A stretch of 64,000 bases of DNA, taken from assembly GCF_000004195.4 (NCBI RefSeq), contig NC_030684.2:70601392-70665391 (forward strand), given 5' to 3'. Both the position numbers and the translations under genes were made by a program. The stretch is from Xenopus tropicalis (Eukaryota > Chordata > Amphibia > Anura > Pipidae). Within the stretch, counting starts at the first letter, position 1. Every line of letters begins with the position of its first letter. Below, one piece after another: positions 36,431 through 45,788 of the stretch. The notes beneath the pieces are model-generated. The model saw only the letters and a program-made list of their open reading frames with translations. It was not told where the DNA came from and made no database searches.

Positions 36431-37572
36431 CAGTGCTGTCCAACTTCTGTGGTGCCGAGGGCCGGCATTTCTCGCGCATGCATGGTGGAGGGCCGCTAAT
36501 GGAAGCCACTCCCCCCTTTTAAACCACACCCACTTCAAACCACACCAATTTTATCACAATGGTGGTAGTGCAGCAAAAACCCAAATTCTTGGTCCTCACT
36601 GCAGGGATATCAACCATCATTCATATGTGAAAGAATTATATTATGTCATATTAAGACACACTCTAAAATTCATATGACTTCTCCTCCCCTGTGGATAGCA
36701 CAGCAACCCCCAGTACATAATTACACACCTTAGGTCCAATTTACTGGCTATTTCCAACTGCTAACAAACTCCCAGAACAAACCCCTGCCAGGTTCACCTC
36801 CCACAGGCAGCATAGCGTAGCACTCTGCCTGCCCTACGCTACCTGTGTGTGCCATACTCTGCCTGCCCCATGATGCCTGTGTCTGCCATATGCTTCCTGT
36901 GTGTGCTATACTCTGCCTGCCCTATGATGCCTGTGCCTGCCATATGCTGCCTGTGTGTGCCATACTCTGCCTGCCATATGCTGCCTGTGTGTGCCATACT
37001 CTGCCCTACCCTGCCTGTGTGCTATACTCTACCTGCCATATGCTGCCTGTGTGTGCCATACTCGGCCCTACCCTGCCTGTGTGTGCCATACTCTGCCCTA
37101 CCCTGCCTGTGTGTTCAATACCCTTCCTGTCCTATGCTGCCTGTTTGTGCCATACCCTCCCTGCCCCATGCTGCCTATGTGCCATACTCTGCCTACCCTA
37201 TGCTGCCTGTGTGTCTCATACCCTCCCTGCCCTATGCTGCCTATGTGCCATACTCTGCCTACCCTATGCTGCCTACACACAGACCTGAGGTGTGAACAGG
37301 AGAACAATATGGGTGATTACAGCCTGAGGTGTGAACACTGCAGGGGGTAAACAATGCATAGATTAAAAGGTGTGAACAGTACAGGGGATTACATGTTTAA
37401 ACAATACAAAGGGATTACAGCCTGAATCTGAGGTGAGAACCATGCAGGGGGGCAGTTAATCTCAGTACTGATACCATTTAAAGTTTATACAAGGGTAAAC
37501 CATCAAAGCAGCCAGACAGGTGGGGGGGGGCCACACAGAGGGGGGTCGCGGGCCGCCAGTTGGACAGCACTG
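36431..37572. mobile_element. hAT-type element with internal minisatellite
   Basis: 1142 bp bounded by CAGTGCTGTCCAAC and GTTGGACAGCACTG, flanked by identical 8-bp sequences CTCTAATA (36423-36430 and 37573-37580), the hAT signature. No transposase remains. The centre (about 36840-37280) is an array of roughly 26-35-bp units with GTGTGCCATACTCTGCCTGC wording. Long open frames on both strands there come from the array. Confidence 0.92.
36840..37280. repeat. Minisatellite inside hAT element
   Basis: About 14 imperfect head-to-tail units built from TGCCATACTCTGCCTGCC and TATGCTGCCTGTGTG. Unit length varies, so several frames stay open. This explains the Cys/Leu/Pro-rich frames of 130-148 codons at 36845-37350. 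Confidence 0.85.
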
Positions 37573-37580
37573 CTCTAATA

Positions 37581-39624
37581 TATAACAAGAGGCTATGCTG
37601 CCCCTTTTAATAATAAACAATTTTTGATTAATAGATAAACTGATCAAAACCTTATTTCAAAGGTGGCCAGCAGGGAAGGGGTTAAACACAACAGCACCTG
37701 CAATCCCCAAACACTGTTTCATGGAGCTTAACATTATGTTATATAGTATATATTCAGTGTCTGATATAATTATTTTACTATTTTTATGTTCATCATTAAT
37801 GTATTTCTACTGCTCTGTTAAATATTATTTATCCTTATCTAGTTAGTACTATGACACCACCTATATAAGAAAGTGCCTGACTTTGAGTTACTCTAACCCA
37901 GCCTGAATACTTTGGGTAAGACTGTAGGGATACTGCTATATTACAGGACAGGTCCATTCAAAGTGATTGCATGCAACGTGCCAGTGCCAGCTTATGCTGC
38001 CTCATTCTTACACATTCCCATGGTTTTACTCATCTCACTCTCAGCAAACTGGATCTCTTCTAAAGAACTGTAATGTACTGTCTTTTAACATAATTACTAA
38101 CAAACATAGAAGCTATTTTTGTGTTTTTTTTCTAGCAAATGAAAGGAAATGTAGCGAATGTTTTCTCTACAGTGCCTGCAGTAAAAGGTGAGAGGAGCCA
38201 ATAGTATGCATACAAGTACTACAAAACATGTGCAGTGCCAAGTATTTGTTCAGTTTTTAATGTACTGCCCCAAGTTAACCAAAAGTGTAAACACATATAT
38301 TTTTAAACATCGGAATAAGGGAAAGAAAGTAATTAGACTGAATCGTAGAGCACTTATTAAATCTTATTAAATACTGCTTCTATTGATTGGTACAGTAAAA
38401 TAATTTATATAGCTAGAGTATTAAAATTTCTACAGCGTTTTTGCCACTCATTAAACTGAGCTCTTATTGTAATATAATGTAATATAATACGATTTAACAG
38501 TCAGCCTTTAATCACTTAATAAGATTATTATTCTGTTTATCTGTGCAAACAGGCTACTGCAACAGAAGTCTGTTTCTCCTCCTGCTTAGAAATGCAGGTG
38601 GAGAAATATTTGATCCATTTCCACCCTCTTCTTCTAGCCTGTTGTAATAATTTCAATCAGAAGTGTAGTTAATAAGCTGCTCAGTTTAAGGAGGATATGT
38701 ATTTGATCTTGACTTCCTTGTGCAAGTACAAATAGTAAAAATAACTTTTCCAGCAGTAAAATAAAACATCCTCTGTATACAAGGGCCAACCCATATGGTA
38801 TGGTACTGATCAGGCCTGTAGACCAAATTGTAATGGTTTCTCAGGGAAAAGGCATTATAAGTCTTTTTCCTTAGGTTAAAGAAAAATCAAGAACATTTTA
38901 TAACTGTATCCTTTCTATCTAGGATTTTTATAAATTTGATAAAAAAACCCCAAATAAAACAGATCAGTTGCACTTAATATGAAAAGGGAAGTATCTGTAC
39001 CAAGAGAAGGCATGGATATATGCTTGATTGCCTTTGAAGAGAAGCCCTGCCACTGGCTGAAGGGTTCTCAACTGGTTTGTCTAGCATGAAGATGAAGTAA
39101 GCAAAACAGGTCACATAGTTTTATATAATTTGTTACTTTAAAATGTATAATTATTTTCTCAGTCAAATAATCTGCTGGATTATTTAAAAAACTCAATAAA
39201 GAGAATATGAAAAGATAAAAGAGAAGCCCTGCCATAGATACAGGGTTGGACTGGGCCCCAGCTCAGCTTGCCCCCTTGCCAAGCGTGACCTGTTGGGGGC
39301 ATATAATCAACATGAAAGGAAATGTAAAGAAAGGCTCCACTGAAGTTTAACCTGATACAAAATGTCCTTTCTAAACATTTTTCAGTCCTGATCCAAACCT
39401 GCCATAACCCATCCCAAGACATTGTATTATTAGCTCCAGACACCAACCAGGGCACATACACTATGTAGTGGGAAGCAGTTACAATAGGAAGACTTAATGA
39501 TTGCAATTTCCACTGGATTCTTAGATTAGAAAATGCACTGCCCATCTTGTTATACAGTCACTCACTGTCAGTGTGTCACTTGAGTGGGCACCCCAAAGGG
39601 GGGAATTTAAGCATTCTGTTGTTG
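37581..39624. other. Intergenic with one exon-like segment
   Basis: AT-rich. The only splice-bounded segment noticed is 38136-38187. The minus-strand frame at 39180-39545 looks like chance. Confidence 0.4.
38136..38187 (+). other. Exon-like segment of unknown gene (weak)
   Basis: Strong acceptor (TGTTTTTTTTCTAG) and strong donor (AAAAG then GTGAGA) around 52 bp with one open frame (QMKGNVANVFSTVPAVK). It is in phase with the exon-like segment at 35759-35888. No family recognised; may be chance. Confidence 0.2.
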
Positions 39625-39667
39625 AGGTTTGAAGCCTGCACCCCAGACTATTGAGCCTCATCTGGGC
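39625..39667 (-). pseudogene. Truncated selenocysteine-tRNA pseudogene
   Basis: On the minus strand this matches the 5' half of the tRNA-Sec gene at 44206-44292 at 38 of 43 positions, from the first base through the anticodon TCA. The variable arm, T arm and 3' acceptor strand are absent. Changes fall in the acceptor strand, D stem and D loop, so it cannot fold as a tRNA. It lies 4.6 kb from the intact gene in the same orientation. Confidence 0.85.
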
Positions 39668-39800
39668 AAATAAAATAGCTGCTGTTTTAATTTAATAAGG
39701 GCGTACATTTTTTAATAAGGGAACAATAATACCTTAGAAACATCATACTGGTGTAATATGACATGTCTGCAAAGGTATTTTCTGGATATAAATATAACTT

Positions 39801-39976
39801 ATGCAGTGTTGTCCAACTTATTACATATAGTGGGGCACTTATTTCTTATTTTCAAAAGCCAGAGTAAATTATATGATATAATACAGTCTATGTAGCCTTT
39901 TAGCAGACTGGGGGGCAAAAAATCCTAATGGGGGGGGCACATCCAGGCCCTGGGGCCTCTAGCTGGAGAGCCCTGC
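39801..39976. repeat. Decayed hAT-type fragment
   Basis: GCAGTGTTGTCCAACTTATT at the left and CTAGCTGGAGAGCCCTGCTA at the right resemble hAT ends of the kind seen at 36431. The ends have diverged and no clean duplication is visible. Confidence 0.45.
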
Positions 39977-40666
39977 TAATAAGCAGAAAAAAAATATTTC
40001 TAGAAACAGCATGAGTGGTATGCATGGGTTTTATATTCATAGGCTACTAGAAGCACATTTGATATAGCCTCAGCCAACTGCCTGCCCTATTGGGCTTAGA
40101 GTAAACATGGTGATTTGATAGTTGTGGTTCTCTCAGGGAAAACGTTTATTTAAAATGAAACTCATTATGATAAACATCAGTGGCAATAGCTGGGTTGCTT
40201 GGGAATATTTTACTGTTGCATTTATAAGTGTTTCATTATTTTGTTCCAATGTATATCCCAATCCTGGGTGTAACTAGTCTTTTGTCAGACAAGCACCACA
40301 ACCAAGCTCTTAAATAATGTCACACACACAAAAGGAGAGATGTCAACCAATCCCCTATCATATGGGTAATAATGATCCACTCTGAGTCTTTTAGACCTTA
40401 TTTCATGTTACCATTTAGTGTGAAGAGGAATTTAGGCTTAAAAAAATCAGGATCAAAATACAGTATATTATTATTTACCTTAAAGACACAGGGTTGATTG
40501 ACATCTCAGCGGAAATAAAATTTGATCACTCAATTTCTAGACAGAAAAAAGTGTCAAGCAGGGGTTTTTGTTTGTGTGTGGGATAACAGTTATCAACTGG
40601 TCAGTTGTGGGTTAAATGAAATCTGAGCCATGTACCAATAAAGGCTTTTTAACTTTGGAGCATTAA
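39977..40666. other. Intergenic, nothing recognised
   Basis: AT-rich, no exon or RNA gene recognised. Confidence 0.45.
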
Positions 40667-40875
40667 GGGCTCTGGCACACGGGGAGATTAGTCGCCCGCG
40701 GCAAAACCCCCTGTTCGCGGGCAACTAATCTCCCCGAGTTGCCTTCCCCTGCCATCCCACTGGCAAACATGTAAGTCGCCGGCGGGATGGCAGACGCGGC
40801 GGTGTGATTTCGCGCAAATCGCGCCACCGCGTCTGCCATCCTGCCGGCGACTAATCTCCCCGTGTGCCAGAGCCC
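40667..40875. repeat. Hairpin element with TAA duplication
   Basis: Same family as 26360-26545 (GGGCTCTGGCACACGGGGAG ends), here 209 bp and flanked by TAA on both sides. The interior is GC-rich with GCGGGCGACTAATC-like words on both arms. The minus-strand frame at 40663-40899 is a by-product of the hairpin. Confidence 0.85.
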
Positions 40876-41033
40876 TAAATGGTGCTGTGAATTAACCACT
40901 GTTAAATGAACCTAAATCCTAAAAATTATGGTAGTTCCCTCTCCCCAGCCCCACTCCTACTCTCCTTCCTTGACATTTGACAACAAGGATCAATTGCCTG
41001 TATAACATCCTCACCGTTAGCATAAGTAGAATG
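40876..41033. other. Short spacer
   Basis: Nothing recognised between two repeats. Confidence 0.5.
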
Positions 41034-41639
41034 AAGTAAGGGAACTGGACCCCTTATACGGAAACCCGTTATCCAGAAAGTTCTGAATTACTGAAAGGCC
41101 ATCTACCATAGACTCCATTTTAATCAAATAATTCACATTTTTAAAAATAATTTCCCTTTTCTCTGTAATAATAAAACAGTACCTTCTACTCAGGGCCAGA
41201 ACTAGGGGTAGGCAGAAGAGGCAGCTGCCTAGGGCACAACGATTGGGGGGCGCCAGGCAGGAGCCTCTCCTGCCTACCCCTAGTGCTACTTTGTCATTGC
41301 CTCCGCCGCTTGTCATTAGCGGCGGAGGCAATGACTGATCTAATCGCACCGCCCCCCCCCCTGCGCTTTGGCGCGCATGCGCCGTTGTGGGGGGCGGGGA
41401 GGTGGGCTGAGTTGGCCGACCGGGTTGCCTAGGGCGCCCGGTCGGCTTGGCCCGCCCCTGCTTCTACTTGACCCCAACAAAGATATAATCCTTACTGGAG
41501 GCAAACCAATCCTATTGGGTTTAATTACTGTTTAAATAATTTTTTTGGAGACTTAAGGTAGGAGATCCGAATTATAAAAAGACCCCTTATTCAGAGAACC
41601 CCAGGTCCCAAGCATTCTGGATAATGGGTTCCATACTCG
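41034..41639 (+). repeat. CAGGTATGGGA-family copy split by a hAT element
   Basis: Starts near AACTGGACCCCTTATACGG and resumes after the insert with TTGACCCCAACAAAGATATA, ending TAATGGGTTCCATACTCG. Without the 41191-41460 insert and one duplicated 8-mer it aligns to the family. Confidence 0.75.
41191..41460. mobile_element. hAT-type miniature element, 8-bp duplication
   Basis: 270 bp from CAGGGCCAGAACTAGGGG to GGCTTGGCCCGCCCCTG, flanked by identical CTTCTACT (41183-41190 and 41461-41468). Contains a hairpin around CATTGCCTCCGCCGCT and its complement, and GC-rich ends. It interrupts an older TA-flanked element. Confidence 0.92.
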
Positions 41640-41973
41640 TACACAACAACCTGATGCCAGCAGGCAGACAGTAAGTGGGCTGGGGGGCTATGCTGTGAAT
41701 AGTCACACTGGACTCACTGATGATAATTTTTTAAAGAAAATCTGTGTTAATAATTGATTCACTTTGGAACACAATTTTAATAATTGTATATTTTAATAAA
41801 GGTTTGAATATAAAATTGCATGAATATTTCATTGTTTGGATGCTGGGAGACTACAACTGTTTACAACATAAAAATGTGTTTTGCATGTAACAAAACACAA
41901 AATAGAATATAGAAAGCTAGGGGAGCACTTTGAGATTAAATATTTAAAATACAGGCGTTACATTCGATGTATA
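41640..41973. other. Spacer, nothing recognised
   Basis: AT-rich DNA between repeats, no feature recognised. Confidence 0.5.
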
Positions 41974-42357
41974 CATTTTTAGGGCTCACTGGAGGCATTG
42001 TCTGGGGCAGGGCCTAGGCGGAATAGGGCATATCTGTGTGGTGTGGCCAGTGCCGGATTTGTAAGCCAGGCGCCCCGAGGCCGCCCCCCTGTCCCTCTCC
42101 CCCACTGCTCCGTATGCGATTAAAAAGACCCGCGTGATCGCGAGTTTGCGGGGGGGGGGGGTGTTTCAATCGCATACGGAGCAGTGGGGGGAGGGACATT
42201 TTTAGGGCTCACTGGAGGTATTGTCTGGGGCAGGACCTAGGCGGAATAGGGCATATCTGGGTGGTGTAGCCAGTGCCGGATTTGTAAGCCGGGCGCCACG
42301 AGGCCGCCCCCTGTGCCTCTCCCTCACTGCTCTGTATGCGATTGAAAAGACCCACGC
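41974..42357. repeat. Direct duplication spanning host/hAT junction
   Basis: About 160 bp at 41974-42135 recurs at 42197-42357 with few changes (offset 222-223 bp). Each copy has the same host flank (TTTAGGGCTCACTGGAGG) and the same hAT left end (CAGTGCCGGATTTGTAAGCC). A short inverted copy of the GTATGCGATT region lies between them at about 42165-42194. The first copy's flank matches the right-hand duplication exactly (GGTGTGGC); the second has GGTGTAGC. Confidence 0.8.
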
Positions 42358-42547
42358 ACATACACCCCAACTGTCCCGCTTTAAGCGGGACAGTTCCGCT
42401 TTCTATAGCTCATCCCGCTGTCCCGGATAGTTCCCTGAATATCCCGCATTTTCGTAATAGATTACGGAAATGCGGGACATTCATAGAAGGATCCATGACA
42501 GCAGGATGTCCGGGCGCTCCGACTCCTTGCGCTGCTTCTCTCATGTG

Positions 42548-42663
42548 GCTCCTTCGCCGGCGGTCCCTGGCCCTTTTATAAGGTTGCGCCCGTGCGTAAT
42601 GACGTCACACGTACACACAGGCGCAACCTTATAAAAGGGCCAGGGACCGCCGGCGAAGGAGCT
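42548..42663. repeat. Palindrome of about 116 bp
   Basis: GCTCCTTCGCCGGCGGTCCC on the left is repeated in inverse at 42643-42662 (GGGACCGCCGGCGAAGGAGC), with GGCGCAACCTTATAAAAGGG between. The centre near 42605 carries TGACGTCA-like sequence. It could extrude as a cruciform. Confidence 0.8.
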
Positions 42664-42699
42664 ACATAAGGAGAGAAGCAGCGGAAGGAGTCGGAGCGC

Positions 42700-43190
42700 G
42701 TATGGGGGCTCTGTGTTTGGGGGGAACTGTGTTTGGGGGGCTCTGTGTATGGGGGGCCTCTGTGTTTGGGGGGGCTCTGTGTATGGGGGCTCTGTGTTCG
42801 GGGGCCTCTGTGTATGGGGGGCTCTGTGTTTGGGGGCCTCTGTGTATGGGGGGCCTCTGTGTTTGGGGGGGCTCTATGTATGGGGGGCTCTGTGTTTGGG
42901 GGGCCTCTGTGTATGGGGGGCACTGTGTATGGGGGGGCACTGTGTATGGTGGGCACTGTGTTTGGGGGGGCTCTGTGTTTGGGGGGCTCTGTGTATGGGG
43001 GGGCACTGTGTATGGGGGGCTCTGTGTATAAAGGGTACTGTATATAAAGGGTACTGTGTATGGGGGGTACTGTATATGGGGGGGCTCTGTGTATAAAGGG
43101 TACTGTATATAAAGGGTACTGTGTATGGGGGGTACTGTATATGGGGGGGCTCTGTGTATGAAGGGCACTGTGTATGGGGGGGCTCTGTGG
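42700..43190. repeat. G-rich minisatellite, 17-18-bp units
   Basis: Nearly 30 units of the type CTCTGTGTATGGGGGG, with variants TTTGG, CACTG and TATAAAGGGTACTG at the 3' end. All frames on both strands stay open, which accounts for the Gly/Cys- and Pro/Thr-rich frames at 42576-43251. The G6-7 tracts on one strand could form quadruplexes. Confidence 0.9.
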
Positions 43191-43502
43191 GCTTCCTTAG
43201 GTAGTACAGTATGAGGGTATAGCACATTTGCATCTGATCCCGCCATTTCATCTATATAAAAGGAGTATTTTTAGAAAAAAATGGGGTGTTTTAATTGGGG
43301 CGTGGTCACAAAAGTGGGCGTGGCCAAAAATGTTGGGAGGTATGCGCGCATGCGCGAGTTTGAGGGGCGAGGTCCCCATTGCTCCGTATATGACATAAAC
43401 TTTAGTATTTTGGTGGGGCGGGGCGGCATGCCACCCCCCAATTTATGCTGCCCTAGGCCCGGCCCTTTGTGGCCTTTCAACAAATCCGGGCCTGGGTGTG
43501 GC

Positions 43503-44176
43503 TGTGGACAAGACACACAAAATATTTTTCAGTCACCAACCCCCATTTCCTGATTCTGCTCCCTTGCCACTGTCTCACTGCACTTCTGAAAATTCAAAGA
43601 AGGGTTGTAACTTGGGGTAGGTAGGCGACAGAAATATGTACCCAACTGTTTTACAAATCCTTGGAGACGGGGTCCGTTTAGGTCACTAGAAATCTGATGG
43701 CACCCCTTAAAAATCTGATGGCCTCCCTGCCTGCATCCCAGCAAGTGCAGTATGGCACCTGTCAGTCAGTAAGTACTGCAGATTTGTAACTTTGATTTCT
43801 GCAAGGTGGGGTGTCACTGCAGTTTGCCCCAAGGGAAGAATATTTCTGTAATAAAATTAATATTCATCTTTTATATAGATATGTGAAAAATATGATTCCC
43901 AATACAGGGGAAACTGTTGAGCCAACACTGTTAGCTGATAAAATGCATCATTGTGTTGTGCACATCCAGAATACACCGTCTGTCTTGGCATATAGAAAAT
44001 CTATTATTTAAATGAAATACACATGCAGCATCTGATGTTTTCTACCTGGAACTATAGGGACAAAATTGAACTGAAGTTTTAAAATGCACCTTAAAACATG
44101 GGCCAGGGTGGCATAACTATTATATTTGTGTCTCATAGGACAGCACTGTTAGACTGTTAGAAGCTACCACTACCAG
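43503..44176. other. Spacer before tRNA-Sec gene
   Basis: No gene or element recognised; frames at 43529-43744 and 43811-44011 are not protein-like. Confidence 0.5.
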
Positions 44177-44189
44177 AAAATACTGAAAA
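44177..44189 (-). terminator. trnau1: RNA polymerase III terminator for tRNA-Sec
   Basis: Two runs of four T on the minus strand (plus-strand AAAA at 44186-44189 and 44177-44180), 16-29 nt downstream of the tRNA 3' end. Four T residues suffice for polymerase III termination in vertebrates. Confidence 0.6.
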
Positions 44190-44205
44190 TCTAAAGTGAA
44201 GCCTA

Positions 44206-44292
44206 CGCCCGAAAGGTGGAATTGAACCACTCTGTCGCTAGACAGCTACAGGTTTGAAGCCTGCACCCCAGACCACTGAGGGTCATCCGGGC
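44206..44292 (-). tRNA. trnau1: Selenocysteine tRNA, anticodon TCA
   Basis: 87 bp on the minus strand, beginning GCCCGGATGACCCTCAGTGG and ending GGTTCAATTCC ACC TTTCGGGCG. It has the extended acceptor stem, long variable arm (CTGTCTAGCGACAG) and loop with TCA (plus-strand TGA at 44255-44257). It is nearly identical to the vertebrate tRNA-Sec I recall. The tRNA is first charged with serine, then converted to selenocysteine, and inserts it at UGA in selenoproteins. Length, discriminator G and B box are intact. No 3' CCA is encoded, as usual in eukaryotes. Upstream external promoter elements lie at 44318-44324, 44343-44358 and 44484-44507. From memory, human tRNA-Sec also lies between FOSB and RTN2. 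Confidence 0.98.
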
Positions 44293-44317
44293 AAAGAAAA
44301 AACGCAACCTAATTCTC

Positions 44318-44324
44318 TTTTATA
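44318..44324 (-). promoter_or_regulatory. trnau1: TATA box of tRNA-Sec gene
   Basis: TATAAAA on the minus strand, 26-32 bp upstream of the tRNA. tRNA-Sec is unusual among tRNA genes in using an upstream TATA box, like U6 genes. Confidence 0.85.
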
Positions 44325-44342
44325 CCCTCCCAAGCCTTACTA

Positions 44343-44358
44343 TTGCTAGTCATGGTGA
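44343..44358 (-). promoter_or_regulatory. trnau1: Proximal sequence element (PSE) of tRNA-Sec gene
   Basis: TCACCATGACTAGCAA on the minus strand at -51 to -66. It fits the vertebrate PSE pattern (T-ACC-T-ACT--AA) at the expected distance from the TATA box; it would bind the SNAPc complex. Confidence 0.8.
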
Positions 44359-44483
44359 CAAAATTATGTTTCTCTTATCATAGTTCACTCTTCTTAATAA
44401 ATGTATCGTACAAGCGTAGGCCGACTACTCCAAAATTATAAACGTTAAATTGAGGGAAACCATTCAAAATCACATACTATAAA

Positions 44484-44507
44484 CGCGCGCTAGGCATGCC
44501 GGTACCT
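44484..44507 (-). promoter_or_regulatory. trnau1: Distal Staf/SPH-type activator site
   Basis: Minus strand reads GGTACCGGCATGCCTAGCG at about -192 to -215. The CATGCC core and position near -200 match the SPH motif bound by Staf (ZNF143), a factor named for activating the Xenopus tRNA-Sec gene. A GC box (GGGGCGGGGCG, 44558-44568) lies further out. Confidence 0.7.
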
Positions 44508-44519
44508 CCATGACAATAG

Positions 44520-45110
44520 CTTCACTTTTATCAGTGAATGTACTGGAAGGGAGTGAGGGGCGGGGCGTGTTGTGTGTTAGAGAAGGGAAGTGGGATATAT
44601 CACAGCACTCCGTTGGTGATGGTCTTTAAAGTCACAATGGGGTCAGCCTGAGTCAGAGAGTTTCAGCGTCAGAGGAGGTGACGGAGAGTGGGGGTGAGAA
44701 AGCGATGTAATGAGGAGTCAGAGGGAGCGCGGTGGAAGGCTAGAGCGCGGGAAAGATCCTGCGGGAGAATGGGAGGGGGAGCCGTCCTGAGTCTATTCTT
44801 AGGCCCCTGTGCTATAAATATAGTTCGGTGCAGCCGTGTGTATCTGGGGCTACGTGTGACGTGTGCACAGAGAATGCTGTGAGGGGGGAGCTGGGGGGCT
44901 CTGAGGATAGCTACGTGCGAACCTCTAGGACCACCGACATTACCGTATATCTACTAATACTTTATAGTGCGCTCGTATATACCCAGCAGGTGCTGCAGTG
45001 CTCATAGCTGAATGACAAATACTGTATTAGCGCCACAGGCGTGTGGGCAACATCACGTCACTAAACATGTAGGTAGCGCTATACATCCGTGACATACCTC
45101 AGAAGAATAC
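44520..45110 (+). promoter_or_regulatory. GC/CpG-rich region, possible divergent promoter
   Basis: CpG and G content rise across about 600 bp, with a GC box at 44558-44568 and G-rich GGAGTCAGAGGGAGCGCGG. The frame at 44688-44882 (64 codons) resembles nothing known. It lies just beyond the tRNA-Sec activator and may be a Pol II start for a plus-strand transcript; no exon was identified. Confidence 0.35.
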
Positions 45111-45788
45111 ACTGTGTGTGGGGGGGAGACTGGCACGTTTAGCCCATCAAATAAATTGGGCTCTAGTGCTATTGGACCCCTCAGTTAATTTATATGGGGC
45201 ATCTCGCAGTGGTCAGTTTTGTGATTTCTCTGTTAATGGGAAGTATATGTCCCTTCTCAACATCAGTGCAGTGAATAGGTTTGCTTTAAACGTACTTTTT
45301 GCCTAGACACACACTTTGTGCTCTTACACACAAGCTATTTATGTGTTCCCATGTTTGTGCACGTCTAAACTCATCAGCTAATTGATTCCATTATTTTCTG
45401 CTATGAGCAATCAGAATTGTTTCATTGCATATGCCTTTTATTGCAATGCTTTTCGCACTTGACACTTCTTAAATATTCAGTAGAATTAGGTTGAGTTTGA
45501 ATCTCACAAAAATGCAATTAGTTGCATTTTTTGCACTCTGCATGAATCTGCCAACACATGAATAAGTGCCCATGTGTAAGAGCATTTAATCACAAAAAAA
45601 TCTGTGGTTATTTCCTGAGCTAAACAGGAATTTTGAAGCTACGCCATGTTTGGTCCTTGTAAGGTAGATATATAATGTCCACCCAGTTACCTTTGTCTGG
45701 GGTACATTTCTTTTTCATTGTCCACACCCACATTTTGTTGTGTAGACAGCTGCCTGTAACTGTAATTGTTACAATCTTGAATTTACTG
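45111..45788. other. Intergenic, repeat arm near 45600
   Basis: Contains one arm of the CCATGTTTG family (GAAGCTACGCCATGTTTGG at about 45636). Nothing else recognised. Confidence 0.45.

Larger units (their letters stand above)
42048..43494. mobile_element. Large hAT-type element without transposase
   Basis: Left end CAGTGCCGGATTTG, right end CAAATCCGGGCCTG, flanked by identical GGTGTGGC (42040-42047 and 43495-43502). The interior has the junction duplication, a near-perfect palindrome at 42548-42663 and a G-rich minisatellite at 42700-43190. No transposase domain is visible, so it would depend on an enzyme supplied elsewhere. Confidence 0.88.

Noticed and set aside
36840..37280. Possible CRISPR-like array
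   Set aside because: Units are directly adjacent without unique spacers and vary in length; vertebrate context and hAT boundaries make it a minisatellite.
36845..37350. Overlapping Cys/Pro/Leu-rich open frames of 130-148 codons
   Set aside because: All frames are open because of a minisatellite with variable unit length inside a hAT element; no splice sites or domains.
42576..43251. Pro/Thr-rich and Gly/Cys-rich frames up to 194 codons on both strands
   Set aside because: Produced by 17-18-bp G-rich tandem units; frames on opposite strands are equally open.
44688..44882. 64-codon Arg-rich frame in the GC-rich region
   Set aside because: No similarity recognised and no splice donor in frame; kept only as possible promoter DNA.
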